Part shown: positions 29,065 to 37,612 of the stretch, in pieces
Position numbering within the stretch: position 1 is the stretch's first letter
Layout of the letters: each line of letters begins with the position of its first letter
Assembly (NCBI RefSeq): GCF_023736155.1
Contig: NZ_JAMLJJ010000004.1
Coordinates: 248,001 to 312,000, forward strand
Origin: Larsenimonas salina
GTDB taxonomy: Bacteria > Pseudomonadota > Gammaproteobacteria > Pseudomonadales > Halomonadaceae
Direction: 5' to 3'
DNA: 64,000 nt
Position numbers and translations under genes: made by a program
Notes under the pieces: generated by a model
The model's database searches: none
What the model saw: the letters and a program-made list of their open reading frames with translations, nothing else
Told to the model about the DNA's origin: nothing

Positions 29065-30051
29065 ATGCCCGAGCGCAGTACTGCCACCTACAAACAGGAC
29101 GCCGCCACCTCTGCCGTGACGCCCATGCAACTGCCGCTCAAGGCAATGCTGTCAGCGCTTTGGCGCGTCAAGGGGTTGATGACCGACACCTACGCGAACA
29201 TGGTGGCCGCAAGCATCGCCTTTTACGGTCTGCTGGCCATTTTTCCCGCCATTGCGGCTTTGATTTCTCTATGGGGGCTGATTTCAGACCCCGCGGCCGT
29301 TCAGAATCAGATCGATGCCATGAGCGGCTTCGTACCCCAGGAGGCGGTGGCCATCGTCAGTCAGCAGGCGTTGAAGGTAAGTTCCAACCCACAAACCGGC
29401 ATGAGCCTGACCGCGATCGGGGGGCTGCTGTTTACGTTCTACAGTGCCTCAAAGGGCGTGCGGGGGTTCATGGCCGGGCTTAACATCATGTACGGCGAGA
29501 GCGAGCACCGCGGCCTGATCCGCCAGACGCTGACCAACGTCATCCTTACCATGGCGCTGGTGGCCTCAACGATCGTGACGCTTGGCGCCCTGGCGCTCGT
29601 GCCGCTGGTTCTGCATTTCCTGCCGATTCACGGTGCAATCGAGTGGATTGTTCTGTCGCTTCGCTGGCCACTGCTTTTGATGCTGGTGATGTTCTCACTG
29701 GCTCTTTTATACCGCTTCGCGCCGGATCGACGCAGTGCCCGCTGGCAGTGGCTGACGCCCGGGGCGCTGGCCGCCACCATTCTCTGGCTGGTAGGCTCGA
29801 TCGGTTTTTCGGTCTATGTGCGCAATTTTTCGAACTACAACGAAACCTATGGCTCACTCGGAGCCGTGGTGATTCTTTTGATGTGGTTCTGGCTGTCGGC
29901 CTACATCGTTTTACTTGGCGCAGGCATCAACCGGGAGTTCGAACGGGAAACACGGGAAGACACAACGGTGGGTGAGGATCGCCCGCTCGGGGAGCGCAAC
30001 GCGTTCGCTGCCGATACGCTGGCCGGGTCGGACGTCGAGAAAAAAGACTGA
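29065..30051 (+). CDS. YihY/BrkB-family inner-membrane protein
   Basis: A 328-residue membrane protein with six main helices. Family marks include NMVAASIAFYGLLAIFPAIAALISLWG near the N terminus, FTFYSASKGVRGFMAGLNIMY near residue 135, and GSLGAVVILLMWFWLSAYIVLLGAGINREFE near the end. The family was once called RNase BN by mistake; its function is unknown. The C-terminal tail is acidic and probably cytoplasmic. It is divergent from the Yip1 gene. Confidence 0.9.
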   Translation: MPERSTATYKQDAATSAVTPMQLPLKAMLSALWRVKGLMTDTYANMVAASIAFYGLLAIFPAIAALISLWGLISDPAAVQNQIDAMSGFVPQEAVAIVSQQALKVSSNPQTGMSLTAIGGLLFTFYSASKGVRGFMAGLNIMYGESEHRGLIRQTLTNVILTMALVASTIVTLGALALVPLVLHFLPIHGAIEWIVLSLRWPLLLMLVMFSLALLYRFAPDRRSARWQWLTPGALAATILWLVGSIGFSVYVRNFSNYNETYGSLGAVVILLMWFWLSAYIVLLGAGINREFERETREDTTVGEDRPLGERNAFAADTLAGSDVEKKD

Positions 30052-30131
30052 CCTGTTTAACGAATGCGTCACATAAACTACATTGGGATGTACATGCAGG
30101 ATGCATGCAATACGCGAAAGGAGAAAAAGCG

Positions 30132-30647
30132 ATGTCTATGAAAACCCGTTTGCTGGGCATGACCCTTGTAACTGTCACCACATTTGGCGCCACCGGCGCG
30201 ATGGCGGCGGACACCAACAATGTGCAAGGGCTTTACAGCGCCGATGAATTGATGGACGCAGATGTCTATCTGAAATCGGACAGCAACCGCGAAATCGGCG
30301 ACGTGGAAGATATTCTGCTCGGTGAAGACATGAGCGTCCAAGCGATTGTCATCGATGCCGAAGGACTTGATAACGAAGGTAACTACGTCATCAAAAAAGG
30401 CGACTTCACGGTGCAGACCAGCCCGGATGACAACCTGGACAACATCGAGTATCGCGTGACGGTCGACATGGATGAAAAGGCCATTGCCGAACAGCCGCAG
30501 TACACCAACGACTGGTGGCAGTCCTCCAAGGCGCAGGCAGCCGACGCGTGGGATCACACCAAAAAAGGTGCCCAGAGCGCCTGGAACAGCACCAAGTCTG
30601 CAACGGCCAATCTGCTTGATAGCGCAAGCGACGCCATCGACAACTGA
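30132..30647 (+). CDS. Secreted PRC-barrel domain protein
   Basis: A 171-residue exported protein: signal peptide MSMKTRLLGMTLVTVTTFGATGAMA with cleavage after AMA, then a PRC-barrel domain (about 40-120, SADELMDADVYLKSDSNREI and GDVEDILLGEDMSVQAIVID). The C-terminal 60 residues are helical and charged (KKGAQSAWNSTKSATANLLD), like small stress proteins of the CsbD/late-embryogenesis style. GGAG eight bases before the ATG at 30132 sets the start. A strong terminator follows 14 bases after the stop. Homologues are often osmotically or stress induced, an inference here. Confidence 0.82.
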   Translation: MSMKTRLLGMTLVTVTTFGATGAMAADTNNVQGLYSADELMDADVYLKSDSNREIGDVEDILLGEDMSVQAIVIDAEGLDNEGNYVIKKGDFTVQTSPDDNLDNIEYRVTVDMDEKAIAEQPQYTNDWWQSSKAQAADAWDHTKKGAQSAWNSTKSATANLLDSASDAIDN

Positions 30648-30660
30648 GTTTTGTCCCCGC

Positions 30661-30693
30661 ATGAAAAAGCCCGCCTTGAGCGGGCTTTTTCAT
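30661..30693. terminator. Rho-independent terminator after the PRC-barrel gene
   Basis: Perfect inverted repeat ATGAAAAAGCCCGC with its complement around a five-base CTTGA loop, followed by a T run on the plus strand. It ends the PRC-barrel transcript and may also act on the convergent fasciclin gene. Confidence 0.92.
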
Positions 30694-30742
30694 ACGACCA
30701 CGGTGCACCGAAAAACACGGCACAGTCGCGTGAATCCCCGGG

Positions 30743-31228
30743 CTACTGCCTTGGAATCAAGACCTGATCAAGCCGGTAGATGCGCCCCGACGTGAACGCC
30801 TGAACAGCCTGCGCCTCGACGCCGCTGACTCGAAGCGCGCCCGACTCGGCTTCGATTATAAGCGATTGCCCCTGTTCTGAGCCCAGCGCATGGCGCTGTT
30901 TCGCTTCCTTCGGCGCGATGTTTCCGGCCACCAGGTGCAGGTTCAGCACATCTCGCAACCGGTCTCGGTTGCTGCTTGAAAACAACTTGCTCTTGTCGGG
31001 CACATCAAGCCGTGAGAATGCATCATTTGTCGGCGCAAACACCGTCATCGGGTGCGCCGTATCTGCACTCTTGAGCGTGTCGTCAAGCCCCGTGAGCTCG
31101 AGCCCCTTAACAAAGCGCGAATACTGTGGTGCCGATTCAAGCGCCGTCCACAGGGCGGAATTCGCCTGCGCGGTAAGCGATGTGACCCCGAGGCACACCG
31201 CAATGAACACCTTCCTTGCTGATTTCAT
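30743..31228 (-). CDS. Secreted fasciclin-domain protein
   Basis: A 161-residue exported protein: signal peptide MKSARKVFIAVCLGVTSLTA, then one fasciclin domain. The two conserved fasciclin motifs are visible: HPMTVFAPTNDAFSRLD (H1) and LRDVLNLHLVAGNI (H2), and VQAFTSGRIYRLDQVLIP ends the domain. Fasciclin modules mediate adhesion and surface interactions. GAGAGG two bases before the ATG at 31226-31228 sets the start. It is separated by 66 bases from the FemAB-like gene upstream in transcription. Confidence 0.88.
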   Translation of the reverse strand: MKSARKVFIAVCLGVTSLTAQANSALWTALESAPQYSRFVKGLELTGLDDTLKSADTAHPMTVFAPTNDAFSRLDVPDKSKLFSSSNRDRLRDVLNLHLVAGNIAPKEAKQRHALGSEQGQSLIIEAESGALRVSGVEAQAVQAFTSGRIYRLDQVLIPRQ

Positions 31229-31294
31229 GTCCTCTCTCCCTGTTGCTGATAAGGCGCCGGGCACTTTGTGCTTGCGCCGTGACGCCAAAGCCCG

Positions 31295-32434
31295 TCAGGG
31301 CGAGGCGACCTTGAACGGCAGCGCCTGGGCGGCCTCGCCACGCACGTCGTCCATCACCGCACGTTCACGCTCGAGAAAATCCGCCACCGCCTGGTAAAAG
31401 CGCGCGTCTCTAAGCCAGTGCAGCGAGTAGGTCGTTATGGGTTCAAATCCCCGGGCAATCTTGTGCTCCCCTTGGGTGCCGGGGTCGAACCGGGTAAATC
31501 CATGTCGAATGCAGTACTCGATGCCCTGATAGTAACAGGCCTCGAAATGCAGGCTGTCTGCGTGCACCTCGCTGCCCCAGTACCGCCCATACAACGTGGT
31601 TTCGCCCTTGAAATAAAGGGCTGCAGCGATCGGGCGTTCCCCCACTCGCGCCTGAACCAGCATTAGATGCTCCGGCATGGTGGCCAGAAGCCGTTTGAAA
31701 AATGCGTCGCTGAGATACGGTGACTGCCCCCGCTCGAAATAGGTGATCTGATAACAGCGATAGAAGTGAGTGATCGCGGCTTCATCGATGCCCTCGCCGT
31801 CCAGACAGTGAAGCGTGATGCCCTGCTCGGCCACCTTTCGACGCTCCCGGCGCACTTCCTTTCGGCGCTTGGAGGTCATGAGATCGAGAAACGCATCAAA
31901 CGTCTCATACCCACGATTAAACCAGTGATACTGCATACCATGACGCATCAGAAGCTCGGGAAAATACTGCTGCCATAACCGTGTTTCAGCGTGACCTGGA
32001 AACAATAGATGCCAGCCGGAACCTCCATGCGCTCGAATCGAGTGTGAAACAAGCTCAAGCGCGCGCTCGGGCGCGATGTGATCGGCAAGAACAAGACGCG
32101 GCCCGGTACTTGGCGTGTAGGGGATCGCCGAGATCTGCTTGGGGTAGTAAACCTGCCCTGCGCGCTCCCAGACGTCTGCCCACTGCCAATCGAAGATGTA
32201 CTCCCCGTAGGAATGGGTTTTATCAAAGCCCGGCAGAAAGCCGACCAGCGTGTTTTGTTCCATCAACACCCGATGACATGGAGACCATCCGGTATCTTCG
32301 CTGACATCGCCAGTCAGCTCCAGAGCGCTTAAAAAGGCGTGATGCATGAAGGGGTAGTCCGGGTCGACCAGAGCGTCCCAGGCAGAGCGCTCTATTTCAT
32401 CAACGCCCTTGATCTCGCGAAGTTCGAGTGTCAT
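31295..32434 (-). CDS. FemAB-like acyl-CoA acyltransferase (DUF482/PF04339 family)
   Basis: Cytoplasmic GNAT-fold protein of 379 residues. The family signature is clear: YPFMHHAFLSALELTGD near residue 28, MTSKRRKEVRRERRK near residue 188, SPYLSDAFFKRLL, and the C-terminal HFEACYYQGIEYCIRHGFTR with FDPGTQGEHKIARGFEP. Members are described as peptidoglycan-biosynthesis or peptidogalycan N-acyltransferases by homology only. The substrate is unknown. It lies just upstream of the fasciclin gene in the same direction. Confidence 0.86.
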   Translation of the reverse strand: MTLELREIKGVDEIERSAWDALVDPDYPFMHHAFLSALELTGDVSEDTGWSPCHRVLMEQNTLVGFLPGFDKTHSYGEYIFDWQWADVWERAGQVYYPKQISAIPYTPSTGPRLVLADHIAPERALELVSHSIRAHGGSGWHLLFPGHAETRLWQQYFPELLMRHGMQYHWFNRGYETFDAFLDLMTSKRRKEVRRERRKVAEQGITLHCLDGEGIDEAAITHFYRCYQITYFERGQSPYLSDAFFKRLLATMPEHLMLVQARVGERPIAAALYFKGETTLYGRYWGSEVHADSLHFEACYYQGIEYCIRHGFTRFDPGTQGEHKIARGFEPITTYSLHWLRDARFYQAVADFLERERAVMDDVRGEAAQALPFKVASP

Positions 32435-32493
32435 AACTGTCTGCCACGTTTACTGTTGAGCCAATCACTTTGGCCAATCACATCTGAATCACC

Positions 32494-32769
32494 ATGACCC
32501 TACCCGACAAACACGCCTCGACCAATGTCATGGCCCTTGTGGCCTTCGGACTGAGTCTTCTGTCCTTTTTCGTCGCGCCGGCCTGCCTCGGTGGCATCGT
32601 CTGTGGCCATGTCGCCCGCGCTCAGATACGTCGCAGCCACGAAAATGGAGACAGCTGGGCGGTGGCAGGTCTGGTTATCGGCTACCTCATGCTGCTTGCG
32701 TCGGTGGCCGGTTTGCTGGTGTTCGGCGGTGTCATATTGACGTTTTTTGGCATCGCGGCGCTGACGTGA
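32494..32769 (+). CDS. DUF4190 small membrane protein
   Basis: A 91-residue protein with two long hydrophobic helices (about 12-38 and 52-88). It shows the DUF4190 pattern: NVMALVAFGLSLLSFFVAP, then GGIVCGHVARAQIRRSHENG, then AVAGLVIGYLML. The GHVAR segment between helices is the hallmark. Function is unknown. It is divergent from the FemAB-like gene and upstream of pncB in the same direction, with about 90 bases between. Confidence 0.85.
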   Translation: MTLPDKHASTNVMALVAFGLSLLSFFVAPACLGGIVCGHVARAQIRRSHENGDSWAVAGLVIGYLMLLASVAGLLVFGGVILTFFGIAALT

Positions 32770-32858
32770 GCCTGCACCATGCATCATTCAACTTAGACGC
32801 ACGCCTCTGATGACGCTAAGCTCGCTCATCGATATCACGGCAGGACACCCAAGGTCAG

Positions 32859-34025
32859 ATGCTCGATTCAATACTGGACAACGATTTCTACAAGTTCACC
32901 ATGCAAAACGCCGTGGTGAAGCTCTTCCCCAACGCGCACGCCCGCTATAGCTTCATCAACCGGGGGCAACACAGCTTTCCACCGGGGTTTGCCAATGAGC
33001 TTCGCCGGGCCGTCGATGAGATGGCCCACCTTCGATTGACCGAAGACGAGCGGAGCTACCTGGAAACCACTTGTCCTTATCTCGACCCGACCTACCACGA
33101 TTTTCTGCAAGGCTTTCGCTTCGACCCAAGCGAAGTCAGCATCGAACAGCACAATGATCAGATCGAGGTGCATGTCGAAGGGCTCTGGTATCGCACCATC
33201 TTGTGGGAAGTGCCGTTGATGGCGCTGATCAGCGAGCTTTGGTATACCTGCCGAGGCGTGGCGCGGATCGAGGATGACGCCATCGTCGAACGCACGCGCC
33301 AAAAGATCGAACACTACAGCCATATCGGTGTCCGTATCGCCGAATTCGGCACGCGTCGGCGGCATTCCTTCAAGGTACATGACACCGTGGTCGATGCGCT
33401 CGCTCGCTTCGGTCAGGACAGCTTCACAGGCACCAGTAACGTCTATCTGGCCATGAAGCATGACGTCAAGCCGCTTGGCACCCATGCCCATGAATGGTTC
33501 ATGTTTCACGCCGCACGTTTCGGTTTCAAGATGGCCAACATCCTGGCACTGGAACACTGGGTCAACGTCTACCGGGGGGATCTCGGTATTGCGTTGTCCG
33601 ATACCTTCACGACTCAAGCTTTTTTCGAGAGCTTCGACAAGATGTTCGCCAAACTGTTCGACGGCGTTCGCCATGACAGTGGCGACCCCATCGCGTTTGC
33701 ACGCGCAACCATCGAGCATTACGAAAGCCTTGGCATCGACCCCTTGAGCAAGACCATCATCTTCTCCGACGGGCTCGACCCGGACAAGGTCGATAACATT
33801 GCCCGGTTCTGTACTGGCCGTATCGGTATGTCGTTTGGCATCGGCACCAACTTCACCAACGATGTCGATGTCGAACCCATGAACATCGTGGTGAAGATGA
33901 CCGCCACGCGCCCTCAGGGTCAGCAGTGGATGCCGGTCATCAAGCTCTCTGATGTGCGGGAAAAGAATACTGGCGACCCGGAAATGATCACACTGGCGCG
34001 AAAGGTGCTCTCACTCGATGAGTGA
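32859..34025 (+). CDS. pncB: Nicotinate phosphoribosyltransferase
   Basis: NAD salvage enzyme; it joins nicotinate to PRPP with ATP hydrolysis to form nicotinate mononucleotide. The protein has 388 residues. Conserved features are the N-terminal DNDFYKFTMQNAVVKLFP, the autophosphorylation/active-site segment EFGTRRRHSFKVHDTVVDAL near residue 160 and GTSNVYLAMKHDVKPLGTHAHEW (His of TSNV...GTHAHEW), and the phosphate-binding DGVRHDSGDP and GIGTNFTND near the end. AAGG lies just before the ATG. It stands alone. Confidence 0.96.
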   Translation: MLDSILDNDFYKFTMQNAVVKLFPNAHARYSFINRGQHSFPPGFANELRRAVDEMAHLRLTEDERSYLETTCPYLDPTYHDFLQGFRFDPSEVSIEQHNDQIEVHVEGLWYRTILWEVPLMALISELWYTCRGVARIEDDAIVERTRQKIEHYSHIGVRIAEFGTRRRHSFKVHDTVVDALARFGQDSFTGTSNVYLAMKHDVKPLGTHAHEWFMFHAARFGFKMANILALEHWVNVYRGDLGIALSDTFTTQAFFESFDKMFAKLFDGVRHDSGDPIAFARATIEHYESLGIDPLSKTIIFSDGLDPDKVDNIARFCTGRIGMSFGIGTNFTNDVDVEPMNIVVKMTATRPQGQQWMPVIKLSDVREKNTGDPEMITLARKVLSLDE

Positions 34026-34086
34026 CCCCGCGCCGGAGACGCCGCAAGCGCGCAGAAAGCGCCCTTGCGGCCACGCGGTACTGACG

Positions 34087-34176
34087 AGCACCTGCCGACT
34101 TTAGAGTACCTATTTACCTTGAAGCACCTATTTACCTTGAAGTACCTGCTTATCTTGGAGCACCTGCTTACTATGA
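34087..34176. repeat. Five 18-bp tandem repeats after pncB
   Basis: Five consecutive 18-base units, AGYACCTRYTTAYCTTGA-like: 34087-34104, 34105-34122, 34123-34140, 34141-34158 and 34159-34176. The second and third units differ at one base; the first is the most diverged. The repeat fills the gap between pncB and the convergent hydrolase gene and covers that gene's stop codon. The units are not obviously hairpin-forming. Confidence 0.88.
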
Positions 34177-35010
34177 ACTTGGGCGTCCGGCACTGCTTGA
34201 AAAGACCTTATTGAACAGGTTAAGCATGACCTGCCATGAGGCGGCGTCTGCGGCGGGGCTGTAGGCCAGCGGCAGGCCGAATTTTTCCGCTTTTGCATCG
34301 ACGTAGGGGTTGGTAAAGGCGTGCTTGGCGCCTGGATACTGAATGAGCGTGACGTCGGTATCCACCGACTTATAGGTCTCCAGAAGCGCCGCTAGGTCCT
34401 CCTGGTTGACCAGCTCATCGTCTAGACCATTTTGGATCAACACACGCCCATCGAAATGGGTCGGCGTCTGAACGACCTGACCGGGGCTGCCGTGAAAGCT
34501 GACGACCGCTTTGAACGGCATGCCATCGAGCGCGGCGTTAAGTACGACGCCACCGCCGAAACAGTAACCGATGGCAGCCACCCGGTCAGGGTCGACACCG
34601 CCTTCGGTTTTCAAGATATCCGTGGCCGCACGCAAATTGGCCTCGGCCGCCGACCAGTCACTCATGACTGCCTTTGAAAACGCGCCGGCATCGTCGGGGT
34701 GCTCAGCGGTCTTGCCACCGCCGTACATATCCACCGCCATCGCTACGTACCCGAGCGCAGCCAGTTCTTCGGCGCGCTGGCGAACGTACTCGGTCTGCCC
34801 CCACCACTCATGCACCAAAAGAATGCCCGGCCGATTACCTTCGGCCTTGGTGTCACGGGCGAGAAAGCCAGTGTAGCTTTCGCCGTTGACGCTGTAGGTC
34901 ACTTCATTGGTATGCACGTCCGGGCCGACATTCCCGATCACACTGCCCTCGGCTCCATAGGCACCGACGCTGGCCATCAAGAGCCCGATCCCAAATACTG
35001 TCGCTTTCAT
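34171..35010 (-). CDS. Exported dienelactone-hydrolase-family protein
   Basis: A 279-residue exported hydrolase: signal peptide MKATVFGIGLLMASVGAYGA, then the dienelactone hydrolase fold. Catalytic triad: Cys nucleophile in IGYCFGGGVVL, Asp in IQNGLDDELV and His in YPGAKHAFTNP. ILLVHEWWGQTEYVRQRAEE and VAMAVDMYGGG are the conserved N-terminal parts. Relatives act on cyclic esters, but many are of unknown substrate. The gene is flanked on both sides by short tandem repeats. Confidence 0.88.
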   Translation of the reverse strand: MKATVFGIGLLMASVGAYGAEGSVIGNVGPDVHTNEVTYSVNGESYTGFLARDTKAEGNRPGILLVHEWWGQTEYVRQRAEELAALGYVAMAVDMYGGGKTAEHPDDAGAFSKAVMSDWSAAEANLRAATDILKTEGGVDPDRVAAIGYCFGGGVVLNAALDGMPFKAVVSFHGSPGQVVQTPTHFDGRVLIQNGLDDELVNQEDLAALLETYKSVDTDVTLIQYPGAKHAFTNPYVDAKAEKFGLPLAYSPAADAASWQVMLNLFNKVFSSSAGRPSS

Positions 35011-35049
35011 CGTGTCTTGTTCTCCTTGTTTGACATGGCCGCACCGGCT

Positions 35050-35100
35050 TGAAATGACGACACAGACCTGAAATCACCACACAGGCTTGAAATCACATGG
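35050..35100. repeat. 19-bp tandem repeat upstream of the dienelactone hydrolase gene
   Basis: Two full 19-base units (35050-35068 and 35069-35087, TGAAATSACSACACAGRCY) and a partial third (35088-35100). It lies in the leader of the hydrolase gene, a few bases from its start. The rest of the gap to 35148 shows no feature. Confidence 0.75.
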
Positions 35101-35148
35101 GCGAATACGCCTGAGCGCTCACGCACCGCGCCAATCCGCGCACAGCAA

Positions 35149-35170
35149 AACGCCGCGCAAGCGCGGCGTT
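35149..35170. terminator. Hairpin with T run on the minus strand
   Basis: AACGCCGCGC, two-base loop, complement; on the minus strand it is followed by TTTT. It lies just after the 85-residue ORF's stop and probably terminates it. Confidence 0.82.
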
Positions 35171-35172
35171 GT

Positions 35173-35430
35173 TCAGGCACGTCGACGAGGCTTCTGCTCT
35201 TCCTTATAGGCGTCATCGTCGGCGCGCCGACGCGAGGCCTCGACCAGTGCGGCCAGATGGTCGTGCGTCATGACCACTTGCTCGGGTCGCTCGGCGTCTT
35301 CCCACAACACGTCAATGATTGGATAGTCACCGCATTGATCAATTCCGGTGACCTTGCCGGATCGATCACACCGGCTGTCTTTCAAAGTCGCTCCCAATAA
35401 CTGAGAAACGCCACAAACATAGTGTTTCAT
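35173..35430 (-). CDS. Small hypothetical protein
   Basis: An 85-residue charged protein without signal or membrane helix. Two Cys residues lie near the N terminus (VCGV and SRCDRSG) and the C terminus is very rich in Arg/Lys/Glu/Asp. I do not recognise a family. It has a good terminator directly behind it, which supports expression. The upstream 140 bases hold a promoter-like AT-rich stretch but no other feature. Confidence 0.6.
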   Translation of the reverse strand: MKHYVCGVSQLLGATLKDSRCDRSGKVTGIDQCGDYPIIDVLWEDAERPEQVVMTHDHLAALVEASRRRADDDAYKEEQKPRRRA

Positions 35431-35574
35431 GGGCCCAGGCCTTCGGTCATGTTCAACACAACCGCTTTTGTAATGTTAAGAATGTGTAACCGCATAGACC
35501 GATGGTTTGTCAAGCCATCATCGAATAAGTTTCGCTACTTCTACACATTACAAAGCCCAAGTCAATCAAGGCGC

Positions 35575-36261
35575 TCACTGTGCCCACCACGCGGCCAGCG
35601 CCTCCAGGCTCTCTACGGTATGAGTCGGCGCCAGCGCCTCGTCTTCAATCACGGACCGGTCACGGTGCACCCAAGCTGCATTCAGGCCCACATGGCGCGC
35701 GCCCTGAATGTCCCAGGCATTACTTGATACTAACCAGGTGTTGTCCGGGCTGGACGCCATTGTCCGCATCAGATGCAGGTAGACCTGAGGGTCTGGCTTG
35801 AAGCGCTTGATGTCATCAACGCTTACCAGCGCATCGAACTGATCGATAAGACCTGCCTGGGTAAGCACATTCTGCATGGCATCAGCAGTGCCATTGGAAA
35901 ACGCCACCATGGTCACATTTTGTGTTCGCAACGCCTTGAGCCCCGCCAACGTGTCACTGTGCGGTGGGAGCGTCCCATAGCCTTTCAATAGAGCTTTGCG
36001 CTGCGCCTCATCGAGCTGATGCCCGCCCTCTTCCAGTACCGCATTGAGCGCATCCTGCGTACAAAGTGCGAAATCGACATAGCGCCCCATCAAGCCTCGA
36101 CGAAAGGCCAAATTCAATTGGCGCGCTCGCCAGGCCTCGCTCACGGCCTCGGCCTGGTCGCCGAGCGCATCACGCATCATGTCGGCAAGCGAGCCCGTGT
36201 CGAGCAGCGTTCCATACACATCGAACGCTAAAACCGGTTGCGAAGTTTTCTCCGTGCTCAT
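35575..36261 (-). CDS. Haloacid dehalogenase type II (HAD superfamily)
   Basis: A 228-residue HAD phosphatase-fold enzyme. Motif I is AFDVYGTLLDT with the nucleophilic Asp, motif II is VAFSNGTADAM (Ser/Asn), motif III Lys lies in KRFKPDPQVYLHL, and motif IV is LVSSNAWDIQGARHVG. The SSNAWD motif is characteristic of L-2-haloacid dehalogenases, which remove halide from 2-haloalkanoates. GGGAGG precedes the ATG at 36259-36261. It is transcribed alone toward the 35430 ORF. Confidence 0.9.
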   Translation of the reverse strand: MSTEKTSQPVLAFDVYGTLLDTGSLADMMRDALGDQAEAVSEAWRARQLNLAFRRGLMGRYVDFALCTQDALNAVLEEGGHQLDEAQRKALLKGYGTLPPHSDTLAGLKALRTQNVTMVAFSNGTADAMQNVLTQAGLIDQFDALVSVDDIKRFKPDPQVYLHLMRTMASSPDNTWLVSSNAWDIQGARHVGLNAAWVHRDRSVIEDEALAPTHTVESLEALAAWWAQ

Positions 36262-36287
36262 ATCCCCTCCCTGGATAACTGGGCCAT

Positions 36288-36316
36288 AAAAAAGGCAGCC
36301 CAAGGCTGCCTTTTTT
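36288..36316. terminator. Rho-independent terminator (GGCAGCC stem, second copy)
   Basis: AAAAAAGGCAGCC, a CAA loop and the complement ending in T6. It lies between the dehalogenase start and the gap stop and ends the gap transcript on the minus strand. The stem is the same as at 23546-23573. Confidence 0.9.
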
Positions 36317-36343
36317 CTAGAAGCTCTAGAAGCGCTAGAAGCG
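36317..36343. repeat. Three 9-bp tandem repeats next to gap
   Basis: Three units of CTAGAAGCK (36317-36325, 36326-36334 and 36335-36343), the last two identical. They sit between the terminator and the stop codon of gap. Confidence 0.75.
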
Positions 36344-36351
36344 TAGAGCGC

Positions 36352-37353
36352 TTACCAGGTCTTCGCCATCGCAAGCGCGGTATCGAGCATGCGGTTGGAG
36401 AAGCCCCACTCGTTGTCATACCAGGCCATGACCTTGACCAGGTTACCGGACACACGGGTGTGGTTCTGATCGAAGATGGACGAGTTGGCGTTGTGGTTGA
36501 AATCGATCGAGACCAGCGGCTTGCTGTTGACGTCGAGAATCGGAGACGCCTCGGCTGCCTTGGCCACCAACGCGTTGATTTCGTCCTTGGTGGTCTCTCG
36601 AGACGCTGTGAATGTCAGATCCACCACGGAGACGTTGATTACCGGGACACGAACCGCAAAACCATCGAGCTTACCATTCAGATCCGGAAGCACCTTGCCT
36701 ACGGCCGCGGCGGCGCCGGTCTTGGTCGGGATCATGGAGTGCGTGGCGCTTCGCGCACGGAACGGGTCCTTGTGATACACGTCGGCCAGGTTCTGGTCAT
36801 TGGTATAGGCATGAATGGTCGTCATCAAACCGGTTTCAATACCGACGCCTTCATGAAGCGCCTTGGCGACCGGCGCCAGGCAGTTGGTGGTGCAGGAGGC
36901 GTTGGAGACCACCTTGTGTTCGGCGGTAAGCGTTTCGTCGTTGACGCCAAAAACGATGGTGGCGTCCGCGTCCGGGCTCGGCGCGGAAATCAGTACGCGG
37001 CTCGCGCCCGCCTCGAGGTGCTTACCAGCCGACTCGCGGGTGGTGAAAATGCCGGTGCACTCCATGACCAAATCGACCTTGAGGCTATCCCACGGCAGTT
37101 GCGTCGGATCGCGTTCGGCCAGAATGCGGATCTTATCGCCGTCAACACTCAGGTTCTCGTCATCATGCGACACGGCAAAGTTGAAGTGGCCGTGCGTCGT
37201 ATCATGCTCAAGCAGGTGGGCGTTCAGTTCAGGGTCGCCCAGGTCATTGATGGCCACGACCTCGACCTGATCCCGGTATCCGTTTTCATACAGCGCTCTG
37301 AGGACGTTTCGACCGATTCGACCAAAGCCGTTGATTGCTACGCGCAAAGTCAT
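36352..37353 (-). CDS. gap: Glyceraldehyde-3-phosphate dehydrogenase, type I
   Basis: Oxidises glyceraldehyde-3-phosphate to 1,3-bisphosphoglycerate with NAD(P). The protein has 333 residues. The Rossmann N terminus reads [20 protein letters not shown]; the catalytic Cys is in [19 protein letters not shown]; the His is in [25 protein letters not shown] closes the domain. It is divergent from edd, with a 260-base intergenic region holding candidate HexR operators. In Pseudomonas, gap next to edd is HexR-controlled and serves the Entner-Doudoroff/EDEMP route. AGGAGG precedes the ATG. It could function in glycolysis or gluconeogenesis. Confidence 0.96.
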   Translation of the reverse strand: MTLRVAINGFGRIGRNVLRALYENGYRDQVEVVAINDLGDPELNAHLLEHDTTHGHFNFAVSHDDENLSVDGDKIRILAERDPTQLPWDSLKVDLVMECTGIFTTRESAGKHLEAGASRVLISAPSPDADATIVFGVNDETLTAEHKVVSNASCTTNCLAPVAKALHEGVGIETGLMTTIHAYTNDQNLADVYHKDPFRARSATHSMIPTKTGAAAAVGKVLPDLNGKLDGFAVRVPVINVSVVDLTFTASRETTKDEINALVAKAAEASPILDVNSKPLVSIDFNHNANSSIFDQNHTRVSGNLVKVMAWYDNEWGFSNRMLDTALAMAKTW

Positions 37354-37405
37354 TTCCTGCTTCCTCCTGATTCCATAGATGATCGCTGTACTGCCAAGGA
37401 CGACG

Positions 37406-37422
37406 GTGTAGCCCTACTACAC
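37406..37422. promoter_or_regulatory. Candidate HexR operator, gap-edd region
   Basis: Perfect palindrome GTGTAG-N5-CTACAC. It matches the TGTAR-N5-YTACA shape I recall for HexR sites in other gammaproteobacteria. A weaker version lies at 37576-37590, close to the edd start. The intergenic region 37354-37612 has no other visible feature. The assignment is by resemblance and gene context. Confidence 0.5.
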
Positions 37423-37575
37423 TCCCGCGACCGCCAGGATCGTCCCTGTCGTAAAATTCTGCGTATCAAAGTAGACCAAAATGCCCTTTTTTGAAACATT
37501 ACTACGAAACGAGGGCAATCTCGACCCAAAACGGGGCATTATTCACCCCTCTTTTTTGCTAAATTTACACAATAA

Positions 37576-37590
37576 GCTAGTCAAACTACA
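37576..37590. promoter_or_regulatory. Weak second HexR-like site before edd
   Basis: GCTAG-TCAAA-CTACA: the right half matches the HexR half-site, the left half only partly. It lies 23 bases before the edd start codon. Confidence 0.3.
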
Positions 37591-37612
37591 CCACCTTGAG
37601 CCGAGGAACACC

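Noticed and set aside
36238-37494. 418-codon open frame antisense to gap
   Set aside because: It lies over a well-supported GAPDH gene and uses the codon pattern of its complement; such long mirror frames are expected in GC-rich DNA.
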